From Parenemella sanctibonifatiensis (GTDB taxonomy: Bacteria > Actinomycetota > Actinomycetes > Propionibacteriales > Propionibacteriaceae): a stretch of DNA of 64,000 bases. A program made the translations under genes and the position numbers. A model generated the notes under the pieces. That model worked only from the letters and a program-made list of their open reading frames with translations. It was not told the origin of the DNA and ran no database searches. Positions 43,060 to 51,934 of this stretch are shown in pieces (position 1 is the stretch's first letter; every line of letters starts with the position of its first letter). The stretch covers positions 1 to 64,000 of the forward strand of contig NZ_NMVJ01000011.1 of the NCBI RefSeq assembly GCF_002250565.1, given 5' to 3'.

Positions 43060-43883
43060 ACCGCCGTACGCCGCTGGGCACGGTCCTCAAGGGCATCGGC
43101 ATCGCGCTGCTGCTGATCTATGCTCTGTTTCCCTTCTACTGGATGCTGTCGACCGCGGTCGACACCTCGGCCTCCTCGCGCGGCGCCAATCTGCTGCCCA
43201 GCGGCTTCACCCTGGAGCACTTCCGCCGCGTGATCGTCGACGCCGACTTCCTGCGCTACGTCCGGATCAGCGTCATCGTCGCGGTCGGCACCGTGCTGCT
43301 GTCGGGGGCGATCGCGCTGCTGGCCGCCGTCGGCGTCGCACGATTCAAGTTCCGGTTCCGGACCGCCGTGCTGGTCCTGGTGTTGATGGTGCAGATGGTG
43401 CCGCTGGAGGCGTTGGTGATCCCGCTCTTCCTGCAGGCCCGCTCGCTCAACATGCTCAACTCGCTGCTCGGCCTGGTCATCGTCTATCTGGCGTTCTCGC
43501 TGCCCTTTGCGATCTGGAACCTGCGCGGCTTCGTCGCCGCGGTCCCAAAGGAGTTGGAGGAGGCGGCGTACGTGGACGGTGCGAACTGGTTCACCATGTT
43601 CTTCCGGATCCTGCTGCCGCTGGTGGCGCCCGGGCTGGTGGCGACCAGCGTCTTCAGCTTCATCACTGCGTGGAACGAATTCATCTTCGCGCTGACCTTC
43701 ATGAACGAGTCCAGCAAGTACACCGTTGGCGTCGGGCTGCGGACCTTCTTCACCCAGAACACCGCCGAATGGGGCCCGATCATGGCCGCTTCGACCATCA
43801 TCGCCCTGCCCGTGGTGATCTTCTTCGTGTTGGTGCAGCGCAATCTGGCCTCCGGGCTGACGGCGGGGGCGGTGAAGGGGTGA
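43056..43883 (+). CDS. Sugar ABC importer permease (MalG type)
   Basis: A 275-residue CUT1 permease with EAA loop KELEEAAYVDGANWFTMFFR then ILLPLVAP. The GTG at 43056 overlaps the previous stop (GTGA) and is preceded by AAGGAGGAC. Its own stop overlaps the nagZ GTG in the same way, so importer and catabolic enzymes are translationally coupled. No ATPase gene is linked. Confidence 0.92.
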   Translation: MNRRTPLGTVLKGIGIALLLIYALFPFYWMLSTAVDTSASSRGANLLPSGFTLEHFRRVIVDADFLRYVRISVIVAVGTVLLSGAIALLAAVGVARFKFRFRTAVLVLVLMVQMVPLEALVIPLFLQARSLNMLNSLLGLVIVYLAFSLPFAIWNLRGFVAAVPKELEEAAYVDGANWFTMFFRILLPLVAPGLVATSVFSFITAWNEFIFALTFMNESSKYTVGVGLRTFFTQNTAEWGPIMAASTIIALPVVIFFVLVQRNLASGLTAGAVKG

Positions 43884-45040
43884 GCGAGCGCTCCGTGACT
43901 GAACCGCCCGTACGGATTCAGGATCCCGACGCCGACGTGTTGGCGTTGCTGCTGCCGCCACTGCCGGCGGGCGACGTCGACGAGGTGATCGAGGACGCGC
44001 TGCGGGCCGGGCTGGGCGGGGTGGTCTACTTCGCCCACGACGTCCCGACCTTGGCCCGGGCTCGCGAGCTCAGCGACCGGGTGCACCGAGCCAATCCGGA
44101 TGCGGTGGTGGCGATCGACGAGGAAGGTGGGCCGGTCACCCGGCTGTTCTCTCGCTTCAGCGGGCTGCCCGGGCAGGCACGCACCGAGGGGCCACTACCT
44201 TCGGCCGGGGTCTTCGGCCGGGTCGATGACCCCGAACTCACCCGGGAGGCCGGCGTCGCGATGGGGGCGGTGCTGACCTGGTGTGGCATCGATCTGGACT
44301 TCGCGCCGGTCGCCGACGTCAACTCCAATCCGGACAATCCGGTGATCGGCCTCCGCGCGTACGCCGCCGATCCGGCCCGGGTGCGGACCCAGTCGGCAGC
44401 CTTCGCGGCGGGCCTGCACCAGGCTGGGGTGCTCAGCTGTGCCAAGCATTTCCCCGGCCACGGCGACACCGCCACCGATTCCCACCACACCCTGCCCACC
44501 GTCGAGATGCCCCGGGACCGGTTCCTCGCCGAGCACCTGGCTGGTTTCCCGTTGGCCGAGGTCGATGCGGTGATGACGGCCCACATCGAGGTGCCCGCGC
44601 TGGGGCAGGGGCCGGCCTCGATCAGCCGCTGGTCGGCGGAGCTGGTGGCCGAGCAGGGCTTCGAGGGCCTGGTCGTCACCGATGCGTTGGACATGGCGGC
44701 GGTGTCGGGGACGGTCGGCTTCCCCGAGTCCTGCGTCCGCGCGTTGGAGGCCGGTGCCGACCTGCTCTGTCTTGGTACCTCCATCCGGCGCGACGCCCAC
44801 GCCATGCTTGACCAGGCCCATGGCGCGATCGCGGCGGCCCTCGCCTCGGGGCGGCTCGATCGGTCCGACCTGCAGACCCGGGCTGTGCGCGTCCGTGCGG
44901 CACGCGCCGTCCGGCGGGTGGCGGCCGAGGTGGCGGACCCAACCGCTCTGACCGACGAGCTGTGGCGGATCGGCAACCTGGCCCGGGTCAGTGCCGGCCT
45001 GCCGGCGCTGTCCCCCGAAGCCGCCGCGGCGGGGTCATGA
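43880..45040 (+). CDS. nagZ: Beta-N-acetylhexosaminidase NagZ-like (GH3)
   Basis: A 386-residue GH3 N-acetylglucosaminidase that removes GlcNAc from GlcNAc-MurNAc or GlcNAc-anhydroMurNAc. The family loop KHFPGHGDTATDSHHTLP with the Asp-His dyad is intact, and the nucleophile Asp lies in VVTDALDMAAV. There is no signal peptide, so it is cytoplasmic and acts on imported sugars. GTG at 43880 overlaps the permease stop. It is followed by anmK with overlapping or near-contiguous frames. Confidence 0.9.
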   Translation: MSERSVTEPPVRIQDPDADVLALLLPPLPAGDVDEVIEDALRAGLGGVVYFAHDVPTLARARELSDRVHRANPDAVVAIDEEGGPVTRLFSRFSGLPGQARTEGPLPSAGVFGRVDDPELTREAGVAMGAVLTWCGIDLDFAPVADVNSNPDNPVIGLRAYAADPARVRTQSAAFAAGLHQAGVLSCAKHFPGHGDTATDSHHTLPTVEMPRDRFLAEHLAGFPLAEVDAVMTAHIEVPALGQGPASISRWSAELVAEQGFEGLVVTDALDMAAVSGTVGFPESCVRALEAGADLLCLGTSIRRDAHAMLDQAHGAIAAALASGRLDRSDLQTRAVRVRAARAVRRVAAEVADPTALTDELWRIGNLARVSAGLPALSPEAAAAGS

Positions 45041-45051
45041 GGGGAGGCGCC

Positions 45052-46275
45052 ATGAGGATCGCAGGCATCCTGTCCGGCACGTCGTTGGATGGCATCGATG
45101 TCGCCGTGGTGCACTTTGGCATGGTCGGGACGCAGTTGCGCGGGTGCATCGAGGTGGCGCGGACCGTGCCGTGGCCCGAGCAGACCCGGGGCCGGCTGGT
45201 GAGCCTGTTGACCCGTCCCACGGCGGAGTTGGCCGAACTGGCCCGGCTGCACGCAGCGGTCGGTGAAGCCTTCGGTGAGGCCGCGGCGGAGGCGATCGCC
45301 GAGTCCCACGGCCCGGTTGACCTGATCTGCAGCCATGGCCAGAACATTGCCCACGTCACCGACGGGGCGGTCACCGAAGCCACGTGGCAGCTCGGTGACC
45401 CGGCCCGGATCCATGCGCGCACCGGCGTACCGGTGATCGCCGATGTCCGGGCCGCCGACGTTGCCAGCGGCGGTGCCGGGGCTCCCCTGGCTCCGATCTT
45501 GGACACCTTGTTGGTGGGTGGCGAGGATGCCGGCTTCCTCAACATCGGCGGTATCGCCAACGTGACCCGGATCCGGCACGGCGAGGTTGTCTGCGGTGAC
45601 ACCGGACCCGGCAACTGCCTGCTCGACGATGCGGTCCGCGCGCTGTCCGACGGCCAGGAGAGCTTCGACCGCGACGGCGTACGCGCCCGGGCCGGGCAGG
45701 TGGACGAGGAACTGCTGACGTACCTGGTGGCCGACCCCTATTTCGGGTTGCCGATGCCTCGGTCGACCGGCCGGGAACACTTCTCGCTGGGTGAGCTGGG
45801 CATCCACGTCGACGGCCAGCGGGCGCGTTGGTCCGGTGGGAACCTGTCGGGGGCCGATCTGGTGCGCACGCTGGTCGAACTGACCGCGCGCACCGTCGCC
45901 GACGCATTCGGGCCGGGATCCAGTACGCCCCTGCACTTGTCCGGTGGTGGCGCGGACAACCCGGTGCTGGTCGAGCGATTGGCCGATCTGCTGCCTGGCT
46001 GGCAGCTGCGCCGCACCGAGGAGTTGGGCGTCGACTCCGACCACAAGGAAGCAGTGTTGTTCGCGCTGATCGGCTGGCTCGGCGCGTACGGCCTGCCGGG
46101 CGTGGTGTCGGCCCCGACCCGAAGCCGGGGCGGTGCCGCGATCACCGGAGCCAGGGAGCCGGCGGTGCTCGGCAGCCTCACCCCACCCGATGCCCTGAGT
46201 CAGCTGGACACCCGCGGCATGACCACGCCTGCGCGACTGATCCTGCGCACCCATGTTGAGGAGAGGGACCAATGA
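45052..46275 (+). CDS. anmK: Anhydro-N-acetylmuramic acid kinase AnmK
   Basis: A 407-residue kinase of the ASKHA fold that opens and phosphorylates 1,6-anhydroMurNAc to MurNAc-6-phosphate using ATP. Key motifs: GILSGTSLDGIDVAVV (phosphate site), SHGQNIAH, FLNIGGIANVT, GDTGPGNCLLDD and HLSGGGADNPVLVERL. ATG at 45052 is preferred because GGGGAGG lies six bases upstream; an in-frame ATG at 45037 overlaps the nagZ stop and is a possible alternative. Its stop overlaps murQ (ATGA). Confidence 0.93.
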   Translation: MRIAGILSGTSLDGIDVAVVHFGMVGTQLRGCIEVARTVPWPEQTRGRLVSLLTRPTAELAELARLHAAVGEAFGEAAAEAIAESHGPVDLICSHGQNIAHVTDGAVTEATWQLGDPARIHARTGVPVIADVRAADVASGGAGAPLAPILDTLLVGGEDAGFLNIGGIANVTRIRHGEVVCGDTGPGNCLLDDAVRALSDGQESFDRDGVRARAGQVDEELLTYLVADPYFGLPMPRSTGREHFSLGELGIHVDGQRARWSGGNLSGADLVRTLVELTARTVADAFGPGSSTPLHLSGGGADNPVLVERLADLLPGWQLRRTEELGVDSDHKEAVLFALIGWLGAYGLPGVVSAPTRSRGGAAITGAREPAVLGSLTPPDALSQLDTRGMTTPARLILRTHVEERDQ

Positions 46276-47252
46276 GCAACGCTGAACCGACCACCCCGCA
46301 GGAGTGGCGCGCGCTGACCTCGCTGCGCTCGCCGACCGAGGAGCGCAACCCGCGCACGATGGATCTGGACACGCTGCCTGCGACCGAGATCATCGAGCGG
46401 ATCCTCGCCGAGGACGCCAGCGTGCTGGCGCGGGTGCAGGCGCTGTCCCCACAGATCGGTGCGCTGGCCGAGGCCTGCGTGACCGCGATCGACGCCGGTG
46501 GCACCGTCCACTACGTCGGCGCCGGGACGTCGGGACGGCTGGCGGTGCTGGATGCCGTCGAACTTGCGCCGACCTACAACGCCGGCCCGGAATACTTCAC
46601 CGCTCACCTCGCCGGCGGCGCCGACGCGATGCTGGTGTCGGCCGAAGGTCTGGAGGATTCCGAGGCCGCTGGCGCGACCCTGGTCGAGGAGTGCGGGGCA
46701 CACGATGTCGTCATCGGACTGGCGGCTTCGGGGCGTACGCCCTATGTCCGTGGCGCGATGGCGGCAGCCCGGGCGCGAGGCCTGGTCACCGGATTGGTCA
46801 GTGCCAACCCACACGCCGAACTGGCCGAGTTGGCCGATCATCCGATCCTCACCGACACCGGACCCGAGGCCGTCACCGGCTCCACCCGGATGAAGGCGGC
46901 CACCGCCCAGAAGCTGGTGCTGAACGCACTCTCGACCGCGACCATGGTCCGGCTCGGCAAGACCTATTCCAACCTGATGATCGACGTCCGGGCGACCAAC
47001 CAGAAGCTGATCGCGCGTACCGTACGGATGCTGGTGCAGGCCACCGACGTGGACGTCGACACCGCCGACGCGACGCTGCGGGCGGCCCACGGCAACGTCC
47101 GGGTTGCGTTGGTGGCACTGCTCTCCGGTGTGGGCGCCGGCGGCGTACATTTGGCCGAGGCTGCGCTGGATCGACATCCCACCGATCCCGGCCGCGTCGG
47201 AGACGCCGCGGGCATTCGCGCCGCAGTCCAGGAGGTGGAGGCGGGCTCGTGA
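46272..47252 (+). CDS. murQ: N-acetylmuramic acid 6-phosphate etherase MurQ
   Basis: A 326-residue SIS-domain lyase that splits the lactyl ether of MurNAc-6-phosphate to give GlcNAc-6-phosphate and D-lactate. Motifs: TEERNP near residue 23, VGAGTSGRLAVLDAVEL with the catalytic Glu, AEGLEDSEAAG with the second Glu, and GPEAVTGSTRMKAATAQKLV. ATG overlaps the anmK stop and its stop overlaps the RpiR gene (GTGA). It completes the conversion of imported muropeptide sugars to amino-sugar phosphates. Confidence 0.94.
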   Translation: MSNAEPTTPQEWRALTSLRSPTEERNPRTMDLDTLPATEIIERILAEDASVLARVQALSPQIGALAEACVTAIDAGGTVHYVGAGTSGRLAVLDAVELAPTYNAGPEYFTAHLAGGADAMLVSAEGLEDSEAAGATLVEECGAHDVVIGLAASGRTPYVRGAMAAARARGLVTGLVSANPHAELAELADHPILTDTGPEAVTGSTRMKAATAQKLVLNALSTATMVRLGKTYSNLMIDVRATNQKLIARTVRMLVQATDVDVDTADATLRAAHGNVRVALVALLSGVGAGGVHLAEAALDRHPTDPGRVGDAAGIRAAVQEVEAGS

Positions 47253-48121
47253 CCGACGTCGTCAGCGCGTTGCGAGAGGTGCGGGGCAGTCTGCATCCGG
47301 CGATGGTGCGGATCGCCGATGTGATCCTCGATGACCCGGAACGGGCGGTCGGACTGTCGATCGCCGACCTCGCCACCGCCGCGGGCACCTCCCAGGCCAC
47401 GGTGGTCCGATTGGCGCGCCAGGTCGGCTTCTCCGGTTATCGCGACTTTCGCTTCGCGCTGCGTGGGGATCTGGAGTTTGCGCGGGGCCGGCGGGTGCTG
47501 TTTGCCGGCGAGGACACCGACATCGGAGCGGATCTGTCGCCGACCGACAACCTGGCCGAAACCGTACGCAAGGTCGCCCTGGCTGACACCCAAGCCGTCG
47601 CCGACACCGCCGCTCGAATCGATCTGGGGGTCCTGGCCCGGGTGGTCGACGCAGTGGCGCAGGCACGACAGATCGTCACCTTCGGGGTTGGCGCGTCGGC
47701 TTTCGCGGCGATGGACCTGCAGCAGAAGCTGGCCCGGATCGGACGGGCGGCGACCTCCTACGTCGATGCTCACCAGGGGCTGCCCGCGGTCGCGCTGTTG
47801 GGCAATGAGGACGTCGCGATCGGGATCTCCGACAGTGGCCGCACCATTGACGTGGTCGACGCGCTGACGATTGCGGGGGACCGCGGCGCGACCACGGTGG
47901 CGATCACCAATGCCTCCCGGTCGGCGCTGGCCGAGGCCGCCGACCACACCCTGCTCACCGCGGCCCAGGAGTCGACCTTCCGTTCCGGAGCCACCGCCTC
48001 CCGGATTGCCCAGCTGAGCTTGGTCGACATCGTCTTCGTCGGGGTGGCCCAGCGGCACTACGACTCGGCCCGCGAGTCGCTGTCGCTGACCCGCCGCGCG
48101 GTTCAGGACCGCCGGATCTGA
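47249..48121 (+). CDS. RpiR family regulator (MurR-like)
   Basis: A 290-residue regulator with an N-terminal RpiR helix-turn-helix (LSIADLATAAGTSQATVVRL) and a C-terminal SIS domain that binds sugar phosphates (VTFGVGASAFAAMDLQQKLA, VAIGISDSGRTIDVVDAL). In other bacteria MurR-type RpiR proteins sense MurNAc-6-phosphate. The GTG overlaps the murQ stop; it is the last gene of the operon. It probably controls the divergent GHL10/importer promoters upstream. Confidence 0.9.
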   Translation: MTDVVSALREVRGSLHPAMVRIADVILDDPERAVGLSIADLATAAGTSQATVVRLARQVGFSGYRDFRFALRGDLEFARGRRVLFAGEDTDIGADLSPTDNLAETVRKVALADTQAVADTAARIDLGVLARVVDAVAQARQIVTFGVGASAFAAMDLQQKLARIGRAATSYVDAHQGLPAVALLGNEDVAIGISDSGRTIDVVDALTIAGDRGATTVAITNASRSALAEAADHTLLTAAQESTFRSGATASRIAQLSLVDIVFVGVAQRHYDSARESLSLTRRAVQDRRI

Positions 48122-48154
48122 GCCGAGTGCCTGCGACGACGGTCGGATAGCAGA

Positions 48155-48172
48155 TTGGAAAGCGCTTGCCGA
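48155..48172. promoter_or_regulatory. LacI-type operator upstream of the SDR gene
   Basis: TTGGAAAGCGCTTGCCGA matches 16 of 18 positions of the ideal palindrome TTGGAAAGCGCTTTCCAA. It lies 54 bases before the SDR start codon. A sister site with the same score lies at 60127-60144. Confidence 0.7.
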
Positions 48173-48225
48173 GCTCGGCGAGGTGTGACAGAATCGCCGA
48201 AACGCACTTTCTGGGAGGACGCGGC

Positions 48226-49023
48226 ATGAGCGGGCGCAAGGTTGCCATCGTCACCGGCGGAAGCCGGGGCATCGGTCGAGGGATCACGGAGCGACTGCTC
48301 GCCGAAGGCTGGAACGTGATGGTCTTTGCCACCAAGCCGCAGGCGGAGTCGCCTTTCGGTGAGATCGAGGCGTACGCCGAGGGTCAGCCGGGCGACGCGG
48401 CGTACACGCACGGCAGCATCGGTGACCTCGCCGACGGCCGCCGCCTGGTCGACGCGACCCTGGAGCGATTCGGCCGCCTGGATCTGCTGGTCAACAATGC
48501 CGGCGTGGCGCCGCGGCAGCGCAAGGACATCCTCGAGGCCGAGGTCGACGAGTACGACTTCGTGCTCGAGACCAACCTGCGCGGCCCCTACTTCCTCACC
48601 CAGTACGCCGCCCAGGCGATGCTGAAGCGGCCCGTCACCAGCGGTGCGGACGGCCGCCCCGAGGTGCGCGGCACGATCGTCAACGTCTCCTCGACCTCGG
48701 CCACCCGGGTCTCGGTCAACCGTGGCGAATACTGCATCTCCAAGGCCGGCGTCGCGATGGCCACGCAACTGTGGGCCGCCCGGCTGGCCCCGGAAGCGAT
48801 CATGGTCTACGAGGTACGCCCCGGGATCATCGAGACTGACATGACCGCCGGCGTGAAGGACAAGTACGACGCCGCCTTCGCAGGTGGCATCGCTCCGATT
48901 CCGCGGTGGGGTCTGCCCGCCGATGTCGCCGGCGCGGTGAGCATCCTGGCCAGCGGCCAGATCCCCTACAGCACCGGCGAGATCATCAATGTCGACGGCG
49001 GCATGCACATCGCTCAGCTCTGA
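48226..49023 (+). CDS. Short-chain dehydrogenase/reductase (FabG-like)
   Basis: A 265-residue classical SDR. The cofactor site is TGGSRGIGRG at the N-terminus, LVNNAGVAPRQ follows strand 4, and the catalytic region is NVSSTSATRVS...YCISKAG (Ser, Tyr, Lys). It resembles 3-oxoacyl-ACP reductases but context suggests a sugar or polyol substrate. ATG at 48226 has GGGAGG upstream. A LacI-type operator lies just upstream and a 17-bp tandem repeat begins at its stop codon. First gene of a probable operon with the FAD enzyme and ThuA-like protein. Confidence 0.88.
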   Translation: MSGRKVAIVTGGSRGIGRGITERLLAEGWNVMVFATKPQAESPFGEIEAYAEGQPGDAAYTHGSIGDLADGRRLVDATLERFGRLDLLVNNAGVAPRQRKDILEAEVDEYDFVLETNLRGPYFLTQYAAQAMLKRPVTSGADGRPEVRGTIVNVSSTSATRVSVNRGEYCISKAGVAMATQLWAARLAPEAIMVYEVRPGIIETDMTAGVKDKYDAAFAGGIAPIPRWGLPADVAGAVSILASGQIPYSTGEIINVDGGMHIAQL

Positions 49024-49105
49024 GCCGACACCGCTTCTGAGTCGACACCGCTTCTGAGTCGACACCGCTTCTGAGTCGACACCGCTTCTGAGTCGACACC
49101 GCTTC
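49021..49105 (+). repeat. Five tandem 17-bp units starting at a stop codon
   Basis: TGAGTCGACACCGCTTC is repeated five times without gaps; the first unit has C at position 5 and its TGA is the stop codon of the SDR gene. Because 17 is not a multiple of three, the five TGA triplets fall in all three frames. The array ends 14 bases before the next start codon. Confidence 0.92.
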
Positions 49106-49119
49106 TCGAGGAGATACCC

Positions 49120-51165
49120 ATGACTGACCTTTTCGCTGACGCCCCGCACATCGACGCCGCCGGACGCAGTGTCCCGGTGCTGAGCGCCAACACCGTCGTC
49201 GTTGGCACCGGTTCGGCCGGCTACTGCGCCGCTGACCGACTGCACGGCTTCGGCCAGGAATCTGTCCTGGTCATCACTGACAAGCGCCGCGCCGGCGCCT
49301 CCCGCAATGCCGGCTCCGACAAGCAGACCTACTACAAGCTGACCCTGTCCGGTGGTGACGACGACTCGGTGTACGCGATGGCGGAGACCTTGTTTTCCGG
49401 TGGCGCCATGGACGGCGACATTGCGCTCGCCGAGGCCGCCAACTCCGCCCGCGCCTTCCTGCACCTGGTCGAGGCCGGCGTTCCTTTCCCGCAGAACCGC
49501 TCGGGTGAATTCGTCGGCTACAAGACTGACCACGACCCGCGCCGCCGCGCCACCTCGGTGGGCCCGTTCACCTCCAAGGGCATGACCGAACGGCTCGAGG
49601 AGCGGGTCGAAGCCCAGGGCACCCCGATCCTCCAGTCACTGCGGGTCGTCGAGGTGCTCCGCGCCACTGACCCGGAGTCCGGCGAGGAACGCTGCGTCGG
49701 GTTGCTGTGCCTGCGCACCGACCAGCACGACGATGCCGACCGGTTTGCGCTGATCCGCACCCGCAACGTGGTGTACGCCACCGGCGGCCCGGCTGGCATC
49801 TATGCCGACGCGGTTTATCCCAACGGGCAATGGGGCGCCAACGGTGCCGCGCTGGCGGCCGGCATCGCCGGGGAGAATCTGACCGAATGGCAGTTCGGGC
49901 TGGCCTCGGTGCACCCCAAGTGGAACGTGTCCGGCACCTACATGCAGGTGATCCCGCGATTCATCTCCACCGACGCCGACGGCAACGACGAACGCGAATT
50001 CCTGGTCGAGGCGCTCAACCCTGACGGCTCCGACGAGGGCTACGGCCGGCTGATGTCGCTGGTCTTCCTCAAGGGCTACCAGTGGCCCTTCGACGTCCGC
50101 AAGGCCGTCGACGGCTCGAGCCTGATCGACCTGATCGTCTACCGCGAGCGGGTGCTGCGCGGCCGCCGGGTCTGGCTGGACTACCGCTCCAATCCGGTCC
50201 GCGAGGACTTCGACCCGAGCCACCTGAGCGAGGAGGCGTACGCCTATCTGGAGCGCGCCGGCTGCCTGTTCGGTACGCCGATCGAGCGGCTCCAGCACAT
50301 GAACAACCCGGCGTACGAGTTCTATCTGGGCCGTAACCCGCGGGTGGATCTGGCCACCGAGATGCTTGAGGTGGCCGTCTGCGCCCAGCACAACAACGGC
50401 GGCCTGGCCGTCAACGACTGGTGGGAGACCAGCCTGGCGGGCTTCTTCGCCGTCGGCGAGGCGGCCGGCGCCCACGGCGTCTATCGCCCCGGCGGTGCGG
50501 CGCTCAACTCTGGCCAGGTCGGTGCCACCCGCGCGGCCCAGTTCATCGCTGCTCAGCGCACCGGTGACGCGCCGGGCGCCGAGGTCTACGACGAGGTCGC
50601 AGCCGCGGCGGTGGAGCGGGCGTACGGACTGCTCGACGGTGCGACCGGCCGCGTCAGCGAGGGGGGCGAGGACACCACCGACCCGATGATCAAGCAGGCC
50701 CGGCAGCTGATGAGCACCGAGGCGGCCGCGGTCCGGTCGCCCGAATCGGTGCGGCGGGCCCATGACCAGGTCAAGGAATGGCTGGAGACGTACGCCGACA
50801 CGATCGCCGCCGATCCGACCTCGAGGCGGTCGGTGGACCGGGTCTTCCTGGTCCGCGACATCCTGCAGACCCAGTACGTCTATCTCGCGGCGATGCTGGA
50901 CTATCTCGACCACGGTGGCCGCAGCCGCGGCGCGGTGCTCTACACCGATCCGGCCGGCGAGCAGCCCGGTGGGGAGGAGATGGGGCTGCCGGAGCTCTTC
51001 CAGCTCAGCCTCGACGGCGGAGCCCTGGATGGTGAGAAGCAGTCCGTGACCTATCGTGACGGTCAGGTGGAGTGTCAGTGGCGTCCGGTCCGCCCGATTC
51101 CCGCTGACGACGACTTCTTCGAGAACGTGTGGCGGAGCTTCCGCGAACACGGCAACATCGTGTGA
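49120..51165 (+). CDS. FAD-dependent dehydrogenase (fumarate reductase/succinate dehydrogenase flavoprotein-like)
   Basis: A 681-residue flavoprotein. The FAD-binding fold starts with VVVGTGSAGYCAADRLHGFG near residue 28; NVVYATGGPAGIYADAVYPN and GFFAVGEAAGAHGVYRPGG are typical FAD_binding_2 segments, and a helical C-terminal domain completes it. There is no haem or quinone-binding segment. It could oxidise a sugar or a keto acid; the substrate is unknown. ATG at 49120 follows GAGGAGATACCC, right after the 17-bp repeat array. Followed 39 bases later by a ThuA-like gene, suggesting carbohydrate oxidation. Confidence 0.8.
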   Translation: MTDLFADAPHIDAAGRSVPVLSANTVVVGTGSAGYCAADRLHGFGQESVLVITDKRRAGASRNAGSDKQTYYKLTLSGGDDDSVYAMAETLFSGGAMDGDIALAEAANSARAFLHLVEAGVPFPQNRSGEFVGYKTDHDPRRRATSVGPFTSKGMTERLEERVEAQGTPILQSLRVVEVLRATDPESGEERCVGLLCLRTDQHDDADRFALIRTRNVVYATGGPAGIYADAVYPNGQWGANGAALAAGIAGENLTEWQFGLASVHPKWNVSGTYMQVIPRFISTDADGNDEREFLVEALNPDGSDEGYGRLMSLVFLKGYQWPFDVRKAVDGSSLIDLIVYRERVLRGRRVWLDYRSNPVREDFDPSHLSEEAYAYLERAGCLFGTPIERLQHMNNPAYEFYLGRNPRVDLATEMLEVAVCAQHNNGGLAVNDWWETSLAGFFAVGEAAGAHGVYRPGGAALNSGQVGATRAAQFIAAQRTGDAPGAEVYDEVAAAAVERAYGLLDGATGRVSEGGEDTTDPMIKQARQLMSTEAAAVRSPESVRRAHDQVKEWLETYADTIAADPTSRRSVDRVFLVRDILQTQYVYLAAMLDYLDHGGRSRGAVLYTDPAGEQPGGEEMGLPELFQLSLDGGALDGEKQSVTYRDGQVECQWRPVRPIPADDDFFENVWRSFREHGNIV

Positions 51166-51204
51166 CGAAGGTGGGCTGAGGGGCACACCGGACCAGGAGG
51201 CAGC

Positions 51205-51924
51205 ATGTCCGCAACTGATCCGACCATCCGGGTGGTCCGCGGTCACGGCCGCTACACCGACCCGTGGCATCCGTTCGTCGAGTCCAGTGACGGCATCGCC
51301 TCGGTTGCCCGGGAACACCCGGGCGCCTCGGTCGACCTGGTCGACGCCGAACCGGCTGCGCTGGCGGACCTGTCCGGGGTGGACCTGGTGATCCTCAACA
51401 CTGGTACCGGCACCGATCCGAAGTCGCCGCTGCGCGAGGATGCCGAGTGGGCGGCCGCCCACGAAGCGTTCGGGGCCTGGATCGATGGCGGCGGCAAGGT
51501 GATCGGCACCCACACCGCCGCCGCGAGCTTGCGGGACTGGCCGCGCTGGTCCGAACTGCTGGGCGGCCAGTGGGTACGCGGGGTGTCGATGCATCCGCCG
51601 CGCTCCGATGCCCATTTCCTCCCCGTCGCCGGGCAGGAGGGGCATCCGCTGCTGGCGGGACTGCCCGAGGGCGTACGCGCCTTCGATGAGCGCTACTCCA
51701 AGCTCACGCTGGCGCCGGACTCGGTGCCGGTGCTGTGGCACGAGTTGGAGGAGCAGTACTGGAGCGAGGGCCCTGATGGCACCCATCACGGTGCCCGCCA
51801 GATGTGTGTGTGGGAGTCGGCGGCCGGGCTGATCTACGATTCCCTTGGTCACGGCCCCGAGGCGTACGAGTCACCCGATCGGCGCCGACTGCTGGCCAAC
51901 GAGATTGCCCACCTGCTGAACTGA
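51205..51924 (+). CDS. ThuA-like domain protein
   Basis: A 239-residue protein with a class I glutamine amidotransferase-like fold of the ThuA type, first linked to trehalose/sucrose use. Visible segments: VVRGHGRYTDPWHPF, VDLVILNTGTGTD, WIDGGGKVIGTHTAAASLRD and DERYSKLTLAPDSVPVLWH. ATG at 51205 follows AGGAGGCAGC. ThuA homologues commonly accompany Gfo/Idh enzymes that make 3-keto sugars, as is the case in this region. Confidence 0.82.
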   Translation: MSATDPTIRVVRGHGRYTDPWHPFVESSDGIASVAREHPGASVDLVDAEPAALADLSGVDLVILNTGTGTDPKSPLREDAEWAAAHEAFGAWIDGGGKVIGTHTAAASLRDWPRWSELLGGQWVRGVSMHPPRSDAHFLPVAGQEGHPLLAGLPEGVRAFDERYSKLTLAPDSVPVLWHELEEQYWSEGPDGTHHGARQMCVWESAAGLIYDSLGHGPEAYESPDRRRLLANEIAHLLN

Positions 51925-51934
51925 CGGAGATCTG

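Noticed and set aside
49021-49105. CRISPR-like array
   Set aside because: The 17-bp units are contiguous with no spacers and begin at a stop codon, so it is a simple tandem repeat.
49636-51852. A 738-codon antisense frame over the FAD dehydrogenase and ThuA-like genes
   Set aside because: Shadow of well-supported genes; no recognisable domain or start signal.
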